Assembly: GCA_035610365.1 (NCBI GenBank)
Contig: CM069432.1
Span: 84,138,520-84,202,519, forward strand
From: Aquatica leii
Lineage: Eukaryota; Arthropoda; Insecta; Coleoptera; Lampyridae
Length of the DNA: 64,000 nt
Direction of reading: 5' to 3'
The position numbers and the translations under genes are program-made. Every line of letters starts with the position of its first letter. The stretch's first letter is position 1. The notes beneath the pieces were generated by a model. The model saw nothing but the letters and a program-made list of their open reading frames with translations. It was not told the DNA's origin and did no database searches. Shown here in pieces: positions 45,186 through 58,362 of this stretch.

Positions 45186-46620
45186 TTGTACCATTGTATT
45201 ATATTTACATCTCTTAACAAATATACTCTATTACTTGAGATTGAAGATTTTCCGGAACTTCCAATTGCAAAAACAGCACAAAACGACTTTAAATCTAATT
45301 CCCCTTTATCTGCATTACAAAACCATACAGTGCCAGTAAGTACACAGCCAAATAAAAAACGTAAATCAATATCGCCTGAACTTCTAATGGAATAGTGAAA
45401 CTCAAATTTTAAATGCCTCGTTATCAAAAAATTTTGTTATTTTTAATAATGGACATGCAACAAGATTTAATCTAAATTCCGACAATTTCACAATAATTAT
45501 AGAATACAATACTCCCCTAAATTTTAATGCTCACATTTATCCTACCTTAAATGGAACATGGAAAAAGTTAAATGGGAAATATACGCTAACTACTTGAGCG
45601 ATTTCTTTTTTGATATTCCAGCATTCAATAGCAACAATAAGCGTTATACCTTTTTGGTAAATTGAATTAGCAGTGCTGCCAAGGCGAGAGTCGTAGTAAA
45701 TAAACCATTTAAAATTAAAAAACGTTTACCACCTGTATGGTGAGAGGAAGAACGTGAAATAGCTCTACAACAAAGTACATTAGCGTTTAATAATTATAAA
45801 ATTAATAGTACGGTATATAATTAATTGCACTGCAAAAAGCAGCAGCGGTAAAATTCTTGCTAAAACAAAAAGAACTTTTAAAATAAAACCTAGAAATAGT
45901 TGGCATCAGTGGATATCTAATTTAAACAATCTCATCTCACATTAAGAAATATTAAAGCAAGCCCAAACATTGCGTAAAGTACTAAATAATACTACTTTTA
46001 AATTGCACATATATCTAAAACATTTTTTAAATCAACCTTTTACTTTTAACGAAATCACTTTTGCTTTAAAAACAGTAAAAAATACAGCTCTAGGTATAGA
46101 TAATATTATATATCTTATGTTACTAATGATACCATTAGTATGTAAAAACTTCTTATTAAATATATATATATATAATGATGTCTGGATTTATAATAAATCA
46201 AATGGAAATTGAAAAAATTACTCCTATTCTAAAACATTATAAAAACCTAGAAGCAGTAGAATCATACGGACTAATTACACCTTTTTCGTGCATTTTTTTT
46301 AATAGATTAATTAAAGCAAAAATAGAATGGTGGTGGTAATTGATGTTATTTAAATTTTAATAATGTGCCTTAATTTTCTCATAAAACTGCTGCTTTTCGT
46401 TCGTTCCTACTTTCGTAGACTAATTTCTATACCTTTGTATTCTTCAAGTTTTGCTATGGAACAAAAAATTATAAAACAAATTGGTTTAAATAATGGTTAA
46501 TGGTTATCCTATTCAATTAAATAATAGTATTTTTCACAGAGTTCATATAAAACATTTATTCAAAAACTTCATAGTTTTTTTAATAGTAATGAAATTATTT
46601 TTGGATCTCTATCATACTTT
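45186..46620 (+). pseudogene. Decayed non-LTR retrotransposon (I/Jockey-like)
   Basis: Scattered plus-strand fragments in the right order. After a Pro/Ser/Lys-rich start (45186-45395) comes KRLPPVW, a stop, then REIALQQSTLAFNNY near 45720, the segment between endonuclease and RT. PFTFNEITFALKTVKNTALG with IDNIIYLML (45970-46212) is the RT N-terminal region, where active elements have NTAPG. Words such as KIEWWW near 46320 fit the later RT. Many stops and indels make the copy long dead. The endonuclease region at 45440-45700 is not convincingly readable. Confidence 0.6.
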
Positions 46621-46639
46621 TTAAAAAACATTAACAATA

Positions 46640-46945
46640 ATTGATTAGACAAAGTTAACAGTGTTTCTATTTATCAACATCAGATTAAAGGTTTTTTTAA
46701 AAATGAATTTCTTCGAATATATAATATCAACATTTCACATAACACACTCTGGAGTGTATAAACTTACTTGTTCTTTTTGTAATTCTTCATATATTGGTCA
46801 AATAGGCAGAAAATTCAAAACTAGACTAAATGAACATTTATATTTGATAAATAGATATTTGAACACAAATGTTTATTTTTCTATCAATTGTTTTAATAAA
46901 ATATTAAATTTGATTCCCTCTATTCTTCTTAGTTCAAAATTATAG
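46640..46945 (+). pseudogene. Second Penelope-like element remnant (GIY-YIG domain)
   Basis: The frame contains HSGVYKLTCSFCNSSYIGQ followed by IGRKFKTRLNEH, a GIY-YIG nuclease domain of the Penelope type with the Cys pair before it and Arg-Glu-His-like residues after. It is clearly diverged from PLE-1 and PLE-2 (which have YIGETGR), so it belongs to another, older family. RT sequence is not recognisable upstream because a non-LTR remnant adjoins it. The tail at 47158-47185 carries a hammerhead-like core, consistent with this being the 3' end of the element. Confidence 0.7.
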
Positions 46946-47157
46946 TTTCATTCTTTTTATTCTTTTCATTTTTCTATTCTTTTAATAATATTTGTTTTTC
47001 ACTTTTATTTATTTAAAATAATTTTTTAGATATAGTGGACTGTATAAAATTGTCAAACACGTTTAATTGTCATATTAATTTATGACTTCTTAACAATTTT
47101 ATTTGGTTAGTATTGTTTATGTATGTTTAAATTTTTTAATCTTAGTTTTTAGTTATA
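46946..47157. other. Likely 3' part of the second Penelope-like element
   Basis: AT-rich, no frame. It lies between the GIY-YIG frame and the hammerhead-like core, as the 3' untranslated/pseudo-LTR sequence does in PLE-2. Confidence 0.35.
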
Positions 47158-47185
47158 CTGATGTTGCTAATTTTTATTAGCGAAA
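47158..47185 (+). ncRNA. Hammerhead-ribozyme-like core, second Penelope family
   Basis: CTGATGT is followed by a perfect 6-bp stem (GCTAAT, loop TTTT, ATTAGC) and GAAAC. The layout equals the PLE-1/PLE-2 core although the stem sequence is entirely different, as expected for a conserved RNA structure. The seventh core base is T where A is canonical, so this copy is probably inactive. Confidence 0.5.
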
Positions 47186-49921
47186 CATGTCTAATTAATT
47201 AGGTTATTAACACTTCGAGTGCTGAACGTACTTATAAAGATGCGTGTGTACAAAAAAACCGCCAAACTTTAACAGATAATATATTACTAAATTTGTAACT
47301 ACCAGCTTCTTAATTTTTGCACAAAAACTAGAAATTTAAAAATTATAAAATCATTATTTGTAACTTTATGACGATGATGGACTCTATGTAATTCTTCCAA
47401 ATGATAAAAAAATTGTGTTCACTTTAAACTATGTATCAAAAAGAATTAATAAGTTATGCAGTCTCAGTAATGCTTTACAGTGATTATTATATATTATTAT
47501 ACCACAATCTATACACGGCGAGCGCCTACCGCGCTACTCAACGGCAAATGCTTGCACTAATAGTTGTACGCACATTCATAAACAGGCAATTCAAATTCCG
47601 GCATTTTTTGTAATTTTATAACTAAATACAATACCAGTAGCCACTACACAAAGTTTCTTTTGTTAACCATTCAGCGTCCGTATACAGGACGCTCAGTGAC
47701 ACACGGACGTTGATTAAACCTTCAAATTTACATTGCGGACTCTTAGTGATACCACATAGATATAATATATACAAATTACAATATGCAATACCTGCTATGA
47801 ACTGAATAAAGTGACCCTATAGTAGCACAAAATATACGTAATATATTAGTAAATAACATCTGGTAAATAACTATTTGTTACAAATTTTTATATTGGCCAT
47901 TTATTGTAATGTTATATCAATAATTTATATAAAATAAATATTTCCTAAATATTAGTTATAAATATTTTCTAAACATATGTTTTTAATTTGTGGCAGACAT
48001 TAGATGTAACCGTCGTCTCAATATTTGCTTCCAATATATGAGAAATATTACTTTTTAATCTGTTCTAGATGTATCTCACTATTATTTGTAATATATTTGT
48101 AAAATGTATACCTACTACATATGTGTATGTTTGCAAATGATATTTGATTTGTTTTTTTTGTGCTACGCATTGTACCGTTTTTATTAAACCGTATTAAAAC
48201 ACTGCAGATATTCTGTAAAAATACGTTTATTTATAAAAATGACACTAACAAAATAAAATTATAAATGATGAATAAAGTATAAATATAAAATTTGTATACA
48301 TTTTAAACATCTTTAATAAATAAGTACACAAATAAAAATTGTATCTTAAAATTACTTATTACTATCATTACATATTACATAGGTACTACATAAATGTTTT
48401 AAAGTATGCCAAATATAACGCAACGGATTTACGTATGTAACATCTGTTACATTAGAATGTTTTCTAATGGCATCTGAAAAAAAAACACACACAATTAAGA
48501 TTTACTCTACCAAGTTGTATTAAAAAATCTACATTTTATAATAATAGTTATGAAATGCATTAAAATATATTAAAGTTATTTTAATTGGTATAAATATATT
48601 TGCAAATGGTTTCAGTTTGAATTTTTCAATAAAGAAACTATAAAGACATAATTTTTATTTAAATATAGTTTACAGAAATTTTAACAGAATTATTATTTCG
48701 ATTAATTAATTAATCATTTTAATAGAACATCTACTATATGTTATTGTAATGTTTGTTTTTTACCGACTGTATTGGGATTGTTATTCAAAAAATAAGAACA
48801 ATGTTCAAATAAATTATAGAAACTGTTTTTTTGCATATATTTACTCATATATTTTTTAAAATGTGTTGTTTATTGATTATTGACCATAGTTAAGTAAATA
48901 AAAGAATTTTTTTAATTTCCTCTTGACCGTTAAAATTTTTTTGAATTATATTCTGTAAACGTCAAACGGCCAACTAAGCAAACATCAAATTTAGGGCGTA
49001 CTCGCTGCGTTAAAATAAATTATTCACAAAATGGTTTTTTGCTTTTCTGTATTTAAAAAACATTATGCCAAAGTATAAAATAAGAAACATAATAGGCATT
49101 TATCAGAATATACAATTACGTTGCACTAAAACTGGATACAAAAATTTAAACTTCGCAAACTGCAAACACAAAATCCAAATGCAAATTAGTAAAGAAAACT
49201 ATCCTTATTCTTGTTGAGGGTCCATATAACTGTTTCTGACCTCAGTACCCAAAAGCAGGTAAATAATAAACTTATTATGTTTAATCTTACAAAGAATTCT
49301 ACAAAATTTTCTAAGGGGCACTTTGTGTAAACCCATTTAGAATGCCACAAAAATATTTTGAAAAAATGACCTCTATAATCATAAATACTTAATAGAATGC
49401 AATAGTAAATTTACAGCAGAATAACAATACTTTGTCTAAAATTTTTTTGCAGCAAATGTAATTTATCATTGTAAAATTACTATATTTTTAGCTATAACGC
49501 AATTGATTTTTCAATTTAATTCAAACGCAGATTTTATTATTATTATTTTATATTTTCCTTGTGTAATTTTTTTTAATTAAATTGCGTTTATATAGTACAT
49601 ACTATAATTTTGAATTACTTTTTATTAAAATATGTGCACATAAAAATAATTTTTAAAATAAGCATATTTAAATTTGAAAACATCGTGTTAAAGTTTTTAA
49701 CAAAAATTAAAAAAAAAATTTAAGGGAAACGTGTAATCCATAAATACGTAAATTTAAAAGTGCGTTTAAAAATAAACATAAAAATGTTAGATACTGATTA
49801 AACATAAATATTAGGTCTATACATAATTATAATATACATACATATATTTATGTCAGTCAAACTTTGAGAAAACATTTGTGACTTGAGAATATGGGACCGA
49901 TATTGTTGGTACATATTCTTA
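47186..49921. other. AT-rich DNA with one hairpin, no gene supported
   Basis: The hairpin AGCGTCC-GTATACA-GGACGCT at 47673-47693 follows TTAACCATT, a form that resembles piggyBac-like ends; no partner end or transposase is visible. Frames at 47431-47613 and 49798-50073 are not supported as genes. Confidence 0.35.
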
Positions 49922-49927
49922 TAACAT

Positions 49928-51295
49928 TGTAACGAAACGGCAGAGGTGGCCGTAATTGTTTTGAAAATTGTATATAAATTGGTTGCAATTACGCGTGAGC
50001 TTTGGACGCTCGGCTGCGGAGCACCTTTACCGCTTCGAAGCGCACGACTCTTCTCTGCCGAATAATCATTCAACCGGAACGAAACAACGAATAAAAGCCG
50101 CCGTCAACGTTGAAAACGCTCTCTCTTCCACGACCCAGTCCTGGTAGTACCTTTTCTATACTGATACCCGTTTTTGACCTAATTATTACTTCACGACTTA
50201 ATGCTTTTGTACCAGGCTAACTCTTTTCCGAACCGATCCTGATCCTGTATTATTGTGAGCACCGATTAACCGAAACCTGCTATCGTACCTGGACATTCTA
50301 AACTCATACCGACCCGCTTCGAACCCTGCTACTCTTACGATTTTTGCATTCGCTTTGCCGTTTTGTATTAGAACCCTGTTACGTCCAAACGCCCTCCCTC
50401 AAGTTGACCACAAGCTCCGGTTTCACCGAATAGTATTTGTTAATAGCGAACCTCAGTCCGTTAGTGAAGGGACAAATCACTTGCACCAGGCTGGTGTAGG
50501 ATTTGTCTTGCGTAACTTAAATCTAGTTACTTTCAACCCTTAATGTAGTTGAAGTTGATGCGTTGAGATACTGCTTGAGCCAGGCTGGTTTAAAGTATCT
50601 CAACACGTTTAGCATCGCTACGTTTTGGTTTCGGGCTGAGGTCTAAAAGTAATCATTTTAAATCGATGCCAGTTTTGAAATACTCACCTGAATTTGCCAA
50701 AGTTTTCGATTCACCGTGTAACTAAACCGCAACAACCCGTAATAGTAATAACGTTATTGAATTCTACCGTGTTATTTGTCTGAAACGTTGTCATTAATAA
50801 CTACGTGGTCAACCCGTCGTAAATTAGAAATCAAACTCAGTTCACCGTAGCAGTGTATTCCCTGGAAAACTTAATTTGTTACACCTGTCTTATAACCTTT
50901 ATTATCATACCTGAATAATTTTCCGCTTTTATCCCTGTTAAATTAATGTTAGCACAGTTTTCAACAGAATTGTAACCACGCCATTTACGTTTATCATACT
51001 TTTATCATTCTTTTAGGAAAAGTACAGGTTTTTTTTGCAGGTTAAGTCGTGTGGGCCGCATTCAATTAATTCCAATTTCACAGAAAGTGGTAGGCCGCAT
51101 TCTACCGAAGCCCGAAGTTAATAACATTAATAAAATAAATTTATTTGTTATACCACAGGAAATAAAACTACACCACCTGTAGATATTTATTGTTACAATT
51201 ACATTTTTTAATTTGTATAATAAATTTATGCTAATTGTGTTCAAATTAATAACGTTTTAAATCCAACGCCGAGACTGTGAGCCACCGGGGTGTAA
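49928..51295 (+). mobile_element. Probable solo LTR, 1.37 kb
   Basis: A block of higher GC content flanked by the 6-bp repeat TAACAT (49922-49927 and 51296-51301). It begins TGTAACG and ends GGGGTGTAA. On the plus strand TATATAAA at 49971-49978 and AATAAA at 50090-50095 are spaced as in the U3/R part of an LTR. It has no coding frame. The ends are less canonical than TG...CA, so the exact borders and class are uncertain. Confidence 0.5.
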
Positions 51296-51301
51296 TAACA
51301 T

Positions 51302-54300
51302 TGTTTTTATCTAGTTTTACAATGTCTACAATGCATTTTCTACATTTTGCAATAAGTATCTAGAATTAAAATATTTACCTGATGTCATGTAAACCTTGAA
51401 AAATTTTGTTAGGTTTTAAAATATATCAATGATATTGTACGTATATATTTTTAAAATACTAGTATTATACACTTTAACAATATCAAGAATATATCTATTA
51501 CACCAAGCAATATTTAGCCGACTTTAAATATTGTACCAAGATCATTAGAATATCGTACATATACTTTGTGCTACTAGGGGACTGATACCTGGACAGTTAA
51601 CAGGGCGATTGCTATAAGTAATACTAGTAATACTAATTACTCTTAGTGAAACTGTTAATAGGACACAAAAAAGGACATTTAGGTATAAATCATTTAACGA
51701 TCAGTACTTCACCGTTTCACTTGATGGAATGCTTTGCAGAGAAATTAAACCAGCGTACCCAATGAAAAAAGAAACAAACGTGGCCTACAACTATTGGTCC
51801 TAATTAATAGTAGATTGCTTACAACTAACACACTAAACACAAAATGTGATACAATTAAAAATTAATTGATCCTTAATGATCCTGTTTTCCACAGAAAATT
51901 ACAAAAATTTTAAATAATTTAAGAGATGTCTACCGCTTTACCCAAGTTTTTTTAAATTTTCACAGGTATGTGCACTTAACAAGCACCAGAATAAAAATGA
52001 TAATTCAATTTCTTGTTTATCTAGATAAGAGTTATCAGCTTTTGGAAAATTTTGAGATGCAACCCAAAATGTATACAAGTAATGAAAGACAACTGCAACT
52101 AAATTTTAATCAAAATAAATTTTAATAAAACAATAACGTTAGAAACAGATATACAAAATTGTCTTTCAACAAACGATTACATGGCTAGCATCTTTTTAGA
52201 CATAAAAGCACTTGTAGCACTGTTTTTCGGGTGTTACCGCGTCACAAAATTTAGTGAGTGAGTTAAGTAAAAGTTACAAGATCCTTAATTTGCTAAAAAA
52301 GTGTATTATGTAGATCTCAACTCAATATAGAGTTAAAAATTTATAACCTTATTAACATTGCTAAAAAAACATTTTTAAAATATGAACCAAAGAGTACAGC
52401 AACTTTTGTCACATTAATAGTACCAGGTACACTGCAAATCAAACTTACATACCAAAAAAACCAGAATTTCATGCAAGATATTTCAGCAAAAGAATAAATA
52501 CGTTTTTTTAGAATCAAAACTGTACATGGAAGTTTTCTAGTGCACGTATTTTAAGGTTTGAAATCATCTATGTTATGCAAACGTTGTGATGTGCCTAGAT
52601 CATCGGGTCATATGCTTTTAGAATCTAAAAATTTTCAAAATCATTGTGACCGATTTTATAAAAAAACTAATAGAAGCGAAAACTTTGACGCCGTTTAATC
52701 TACTGTATCTTCAAATTCTAAATAATGCCTGCATTAGCAAACTAATTATTGAATTTATAAAAACGTCTGGAGTAAATATTTGGTTTCATTAACTATGTGT
52801 TTAGAAAATTCACAGTGCAACTGGCTGCATGCTGTTTGGCCAATTGCAAAAAAATGTATTAAGATGCGGTTTATATGTAACTATATAAACATTATTTTTT
52901 TCTGTCATATAGCTTTAGATTTATTAAAAATAGGGCAAATGTTATTTCAAGAAATACTTTCTTGAGTTTTTTACATATTACGAATTAAAGCTAACATAAA
53001 TAACGTGTTTTGTTATATTTTAGAGCACCAAATAAAAATAGCAACAACAACGTTAATTTTTAAAAAACTATGAGTACAAAGTGTTGGTATTATAGAAAAT
53101 CACTGTTTTGTAAGAAAGTCAAAAAATGTAATTTTTTCTAGTAATTAAAATAAATAAGTATCAGTATATGAAACATTATAACATTTTTTGTTTATTTTAA
53201 ATAAAACAATTTTTTAAATTTTTGATTTTTTCTTTATATGTCGGTTTCTATTTACCAAAAACACATTTAGATGGGTGCACCAAAAATTTAATTTTAAGAA
53301 TGTACTGTCACTTTAATTTAAAACTATAACTTTGTAATTTACGAACTCAGAAGTAACTCAAAAATAATAACATTTATTACTATAATTTAACAAATAAATA
53401 AAACAAAAAACAATATAAAATTATAAAAATTTACAATATCAAATGATGTAAAAGAATCAAACTAAAAAAAATATAAAAGAAAATAAATTACAAACAATTT
53501 TAATGCTCAAAATAGTTCAAAATCATAATTATAATAATTCGCTTTATATTATTTATCGGTGCTTTCCGTATTGTCTGCTATTGTGTTTCCCATTTTATTT
53601 ATTTTATTTTTAATATTTATTTTCCTCTAATTTTCTATTGATTCCATTAATATCTTTAAACACATACAATATTTTAGAAAATTATAACAATTAATACTTG
53701 TGATTAATAATTTGATGACACTATAACACGTATTTAATTATACATGCAGAAGCACTATAACCAATATTAGGCAATTTTAGTAATAAATAAAAAAAAAAGT
53801 ATAAAAAACGTTAAGTAATTCTGTTAAGGAATAACAATACGCCAACTGTTATAGATATTAATATTAATTGTTAATTGCACGTTGTTAACAAAGTAAAAGA
53901 AATTTCAGCAAGTTTATAGGCGCTTTTAACTTAATATAAAACTCGAAATGATTACTTGTGGTAAACACGAACAACAATTTAGGCCACGTTAGCAATTGAT
54001 TCTAGAACAAGATAGCGTACAAAAGTTATTAGATAAATTAGTAAAAATAAATAATAAAAGAAACTAATTCTATATATTACAATTAGATATTAGATACAAT
54101 TATTTATTTAATAATAAAAAAATGTAACATATGTCATTACACTGTTAGTACAATTCCAATAAATATCTAAAATTTCTGACAGTTGATCAAGTTTATTATA
54201 CTATTTAACTTTTAAGATTATAAGTGGTAATTTAAACGTAGTAAACCCTCTAGTAAACCAAACGCAGCTAATACTGCTGTACTCGAAACATTATGTAACT

Positions 54301-55035
54301 ATGAATTACTGCCCTTTTCGTAACTTCGTAATTAAGAATAATTTTTAGTTTTTTGTCTTCTTTGTTAAAAATTTCCTGATTGTGATGCATGACGCTTTTA
54401 TTGTTAAGGTTACTTTTCTTTGTTTTAATTGATATTCTAAATATTATAGTTATCTTCTTCCTTCAAGGAAGGGCATAAAAACTACTCCATTTTTCTTTAT
54501 GGCGAAGTTTCGTGCACTAAATGTGCACTTCTTTAAACAACTATAATTCATTTTAGTAAATACTAAACAACTAATCAAAAATAATTAAGTACAATCTATC
54601 ACATTACAGACCTCATATATAAAAAAATTGTGTAATTGTTCCGAGGATTCGCCGACATGAGTAACAAAGGAAGAAAAGAATAATGAACATTTATGATCAA
54701 ATTACAATTACAATTTAACATAAAAACAAACGATATGAAGTAAACATTAAATATTATTATTAGCCTCACTATTAAAATTAATTGTATCTGTGTAAGTTGA
54801 GGAATATCATTTTAAAGACCAATATTTTTTTATAATTATTCTCCACATCTAAAATGTAAAATTATTAAAATCAAAATTTGTGCCATGTTAATGTGATGAT
54901 AACAGATCTCTATATTGTGTTTACTGCCCGAATTAACATGAAATCAATAGACCCAAAGTCACTTACAGAAGTTATAATCATGTAATTGTTATTTTGCCAC
55001 GGTCCTACCCTATTTGTTGCAAACTATGGAATATA
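51302..55035. other. AT-rich DNA, no gene supported
   Basis: 3.7 kb with only short frames (for example 52780-52965) and no recognisable motif. Confidence 0.4.
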
Positions 55036-56314
55036 CCCAGTAAACACGGATTGAAACTGTTACAGTCACAAAATTAAAACAATTGTTTCATTACGTTGTT
55101 TCGTGTTAATTCCATTTTTATATCATTTACATGTAACTGACAGTGAATAAATTGAAAGAGTTCCGATTTTTCGCAATCAGTTTTAAACCGTTTCAGTACT
55201 TGCAATTTTTATCCCAAAATCAGCAACCGTCTAAAAACTGATTTATTAAAACCGAATCTTTTTTGAATAACTAGAATTGTTTGAAGATCGATTAAATAAG
55301 ATTGAATTATTTTCAAAACAGTGGAATCGTTCTAGAAAAAATAAACACTTTGTGATTAGTCAGCATTAGTCTTTGCTATACTTTTGATTACTGTCGTCAA
55401 CGCTTGCGCTGCAAATTGATATCTTTTCACTTGTTCAGTTGTAGTTTGATAAGTGATGCTGTGTGTACAATTACGAAATGGAACAATAAACGGTAAGTCG
55501 AAACATTTTATTATAATCCATAAATGTAATCAATATTATTATCATTTCTGTACTTTATGTATCATGTTTTAACTTGTATAAAAAAAATGTAAATTAACAC
55601 ACATGGTTGTGATTATTGCGTAAATCTGATGATACTTTTAGGTTTTATAATTACAGTTCAATTTTTCAAGTTTTTTATACGATTATGTACAGCTAAAGGT
55701 ATTCACAGTGTTTTTATAACTTTCTTATAATTGCTAAAGTGATATTTATATTAAGTTTGTGTTGTTTTTGATTAAAAAAATTTAATTAATTTTGTGTAAC
55801 TCTATGATTATGTATGTATATAAATGAAATATTTGTTTCTATGTTACAGATGCGGTTAAAAGTTGCTACCCAACAGTAACTGACGCAGTTTTTGAGGCTT
55901 CCGTGAAAAGACCACATCAAGGAAAGTTGCAATATGTAAAAAACTCAATGTGATATTGTATTTAAAAATATTTGTTGTGCAATAAAATTTGAAACGTGCA
56001 TTCGAAAATGTATTATTATATTATTGAAAGAATTGTTTTAGTTCATTATTGAAACAAGAAAATCATATATTTATCGATCATTTAGTGTTAGTTCAAGAAC
56101 GAAGCTTTTAAAACGTAAACCGAATGCAACATTTAGTTTGCAAAAGATTTGAATTTAAAATACCGAAACTATACTGATTCAAATAAGTGAAACAACGATG
56201 GACTTATAGCTATTTTATTGCAGTTAGGTTTCTTTTATGTTTGAAACAAGAGTGAATCATACATTTTTTGTTTTGAAACTGTTACTAAACATTATCAATT
56301 TTATGTTTACTGGG
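55036..56314 (+). mobile_element. TIR element copy 2 (1279 bp, CCCAGTAAACA termini)
   Basis: The second copy of the element at 37406-38690, same orientation, with substitutions and a few short indels spread along it. Left flank ends TATA and right flank begins TTAG, so the TA duplication is imperfect here. Confidence 0.85.
55456..55953 (+). CDS. Predicted two-exon 46-residue microprotein in TIR element copy 2
   Basis: Exon 1 coding 55456-55492 is identical to copy 1. The intron is 55493-55849 (GTAAGT...TTACAG, 357 bases). Exon 2 is 55850-55953, followed by AATAAA at 55981-55986. Eight of 141 coding bases differ from copy 1, giving three replacements (Thr to Ala, Phe to Ser, Arg to Gly) and no stop or indel, while the intron has both indels and substitutions. 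The substitution density is not clearly below that of the noncoding parts, so selection is not demonstrated. Confidence 0.4.
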
Positions 56315-56509
56315 TTAGAGTTTCCTACTTCTGTTGCTTTTTATTTTGGTTTTTTAGCAACTTGTCGCAGTAGTAAAAATAAAATCATATTTTAATTATT
56401 TTTTTCCATTGATTCTAGTGGCGTATATCTTGATCTCAAAGTTCAACTCCTACATAAGAAATTCTGCAATAATACGTACGTAATTGCTATGTTTGTTACT
56501 CTTTCTGAG
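56315..56509. other. Short AT-rich spacer
   Basis: No feature seen between the TIR element and the Harbinger remnant. Confidence 0.35.
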
Positions 56510-57000
56510 TCAACTAACATTAGTTTTCTAAAAACTCAAAAAATCAATGCAAGTATACCAAAAGCATTCTCAACAAGTCTACGTGCTCTAAAAAGACGAT
56601 AGTTGAATTACCTTTCTTTTACTATTTTTGTCATGCATTTAAAGATATGGTTTTATTATATGACAACTTAAGAAAAACTTATAATTCTCCAAAAAAAAGC
56701 ATAAAGCAATGTTTTTTTATCATTTTGTACAGTGGTTTATCTGCTCGCAATAACTGATCGACTAATTTTTTAAAGATGTGTTGCCAAATATACCTGTGTC
56801 AATAATCCGACCTTAATATCCAACATTAACAAAAGTAAATTCATAATTTGCATTCATCAAAACCATTAGCACTACACTAAATGTTTGTTTGCAATCATGA
56901 AATTTAGTTCTATTATTAATAGGCGACAATATGTTTTCCGTTTATGGTACCAAAGCAGTTTGCAAATTGCTATGTTTCTGGTATATTACGCCATTTAATT
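56510..57000 (-). pseudogene. Decayed PIF/Harbinger transposase
   Basis: Minus-strand words in the right order across several frames: FANCFGTINGKHIVAY near 56920-56990 (active copies have GxxDGKH; here Asp is Asn), TFVNVGY then GRIIDTG near 56790-56830, and RARRLVENAFGILA near 56560-56600. These are hallmarks of the DDE_4 nuclease of PIF/Harbinger transposons. Frameshifts and stops show it is dead. The N-terminus and TIRs were not found. Confidence 0.75.
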
Positions 57001-58299
57001 GAAGTTTGCAATCGTATTTTGGTCAGTCTGGAGAGATCGTATTGGTGGATCGTATTTGGTGGAGATGCAATTGTGTGTATATATATTTGTGATGATTTAA
57101 TATTAGTACTTTAATTCGCTTTAATAACAAAAAAAATTAAGATGGAAACATTTTTTACATTTGTTTCCTCTTCCTTTTTTTCGTTCTCAGTTTTCTTATT
57201 GTAGAGGCTTTTTAACCTTCTCCAATCTTTTCCCCTAGATGGCTGATGATTGTTGACCCTCTTTATTGGCTGTTTTTCAAGCTCAACAACCATACATTCA
57301 CTACCAGAAGTCGAATATGGCGACTGAAACAAAATAAAGGTTGCAATTTAATAAGTGAAACTTATTTAAAAAAATAAAGATTTAGATTGTTTGCATCATT
57401 TTGGCACTCGGAAACAGGAGTTGAGGATTCAAAAACATCTAAAATAATAATGCAAGTCATTAATTAAATTGAATTTTGTAATGCAATGTATTTGGCTTAC
57501 ATGGTCGTTTATGAACGCATAATAAAACTTATTATTAGTTAAAACAAGTTTCAAAGTGTGAACAAGTATAAAAAGTAATTCTTTTTCTGAGTTGTTGATA
57601 GGACTAACGCCGGCATACCTGATTGGGCACAGACACCACTCTATAAAAAAATACCGCATTAGACTTGGATGCAAAAATCATTGATTCTTATATATAATTT
57701 GAGCAAATTATATAAAGAAACAAATATAAACAAAAAATTATTAAATTAACTTATCTGTATTACAATATAAATTTTTGGTTTGTTTGATACTAGTGATAAA
57801 GAAATTTTTAATACAAGTTTAAGCTTTGAGAAGTAGCTAAAGACTAAGTATAATAAAATAATATTGAGAATAATAATCACCACCAACGTTTTCCAAATAT
57901 ATACAATTTTCTTCTTCTATTTTTATTCCCACTGCAGCATTTCTATGATTCAATATTGATGGGGAAACGTCAACGATCGTTAATGAATCGTAAATCTTTG
58001 AGATTTTCTGAAAGATCAAGCGGGTTCGTAATTCTTTGAGAATTCGTAAATGATCTTATAGGCTCGTAATTCTTTAAATAAGTTTGAACTCTTTTGCAAT
58101 ATTTATTCGTGCAAAAATTAATCCCATATCTAGCTTGTGCAAACGATAGTTGATAGTGACACGTATTTATTTTAATAATATAAACAATCAGAACGAAGTA
58201 AATAATCTTAAAGTTTATATTAATGATGCCATACAAATTGTTCGTAAAGCGATCAAAAATAAAATACACGAAGAAAATATATTTGAATTAAATCAGTAA
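57001..58299. other. AT-rich region with unassigned short frames
   Basis: Minus-strand frames at 57111-57332 (with RGKDWRRLKSLYNKK and a Lys/Glu-rich stretch) and 57429-57674 show no domain I can name. Their position upstream of the Harbinger remnant allows that they come from the same transposon, but this is a guess. Confidence 0.3.
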
Positions 58300-58362
58300 G
58301 GCAGTATAAATTGTCAAATTAATTTAATTTATACTGCCTGACGAAGAACTTTGCTAAAGTTC
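58300..58362 (+). ncRNA. Double hairpin resembling a decayed hammerhead element tail
   Basis: GGCAGTATAAATT pairs perfectly with AATTTATACTGCC (13 bp, loop of 13). CTGACGA follows at once, overlapping by one base, then a second perfect 7-bp hairpin GAACTTT-GCT-AAAGTTC and AAAAG. The order stem, CTGAYGA, stem II, purine run mirrors the Penelope tails, but GAAA is replaced by AAAA and no cleavage triplet precedes stem I. Confidence 0.35.

Noticed and set aside
47510..47570. On the minus strand TGAGTAGCGCGGTAGGCGCTC resembles the A box of a tRNA-derived SINE.
   Set aside because: No B box is found at the expected distance, and there is no second copy or tail.
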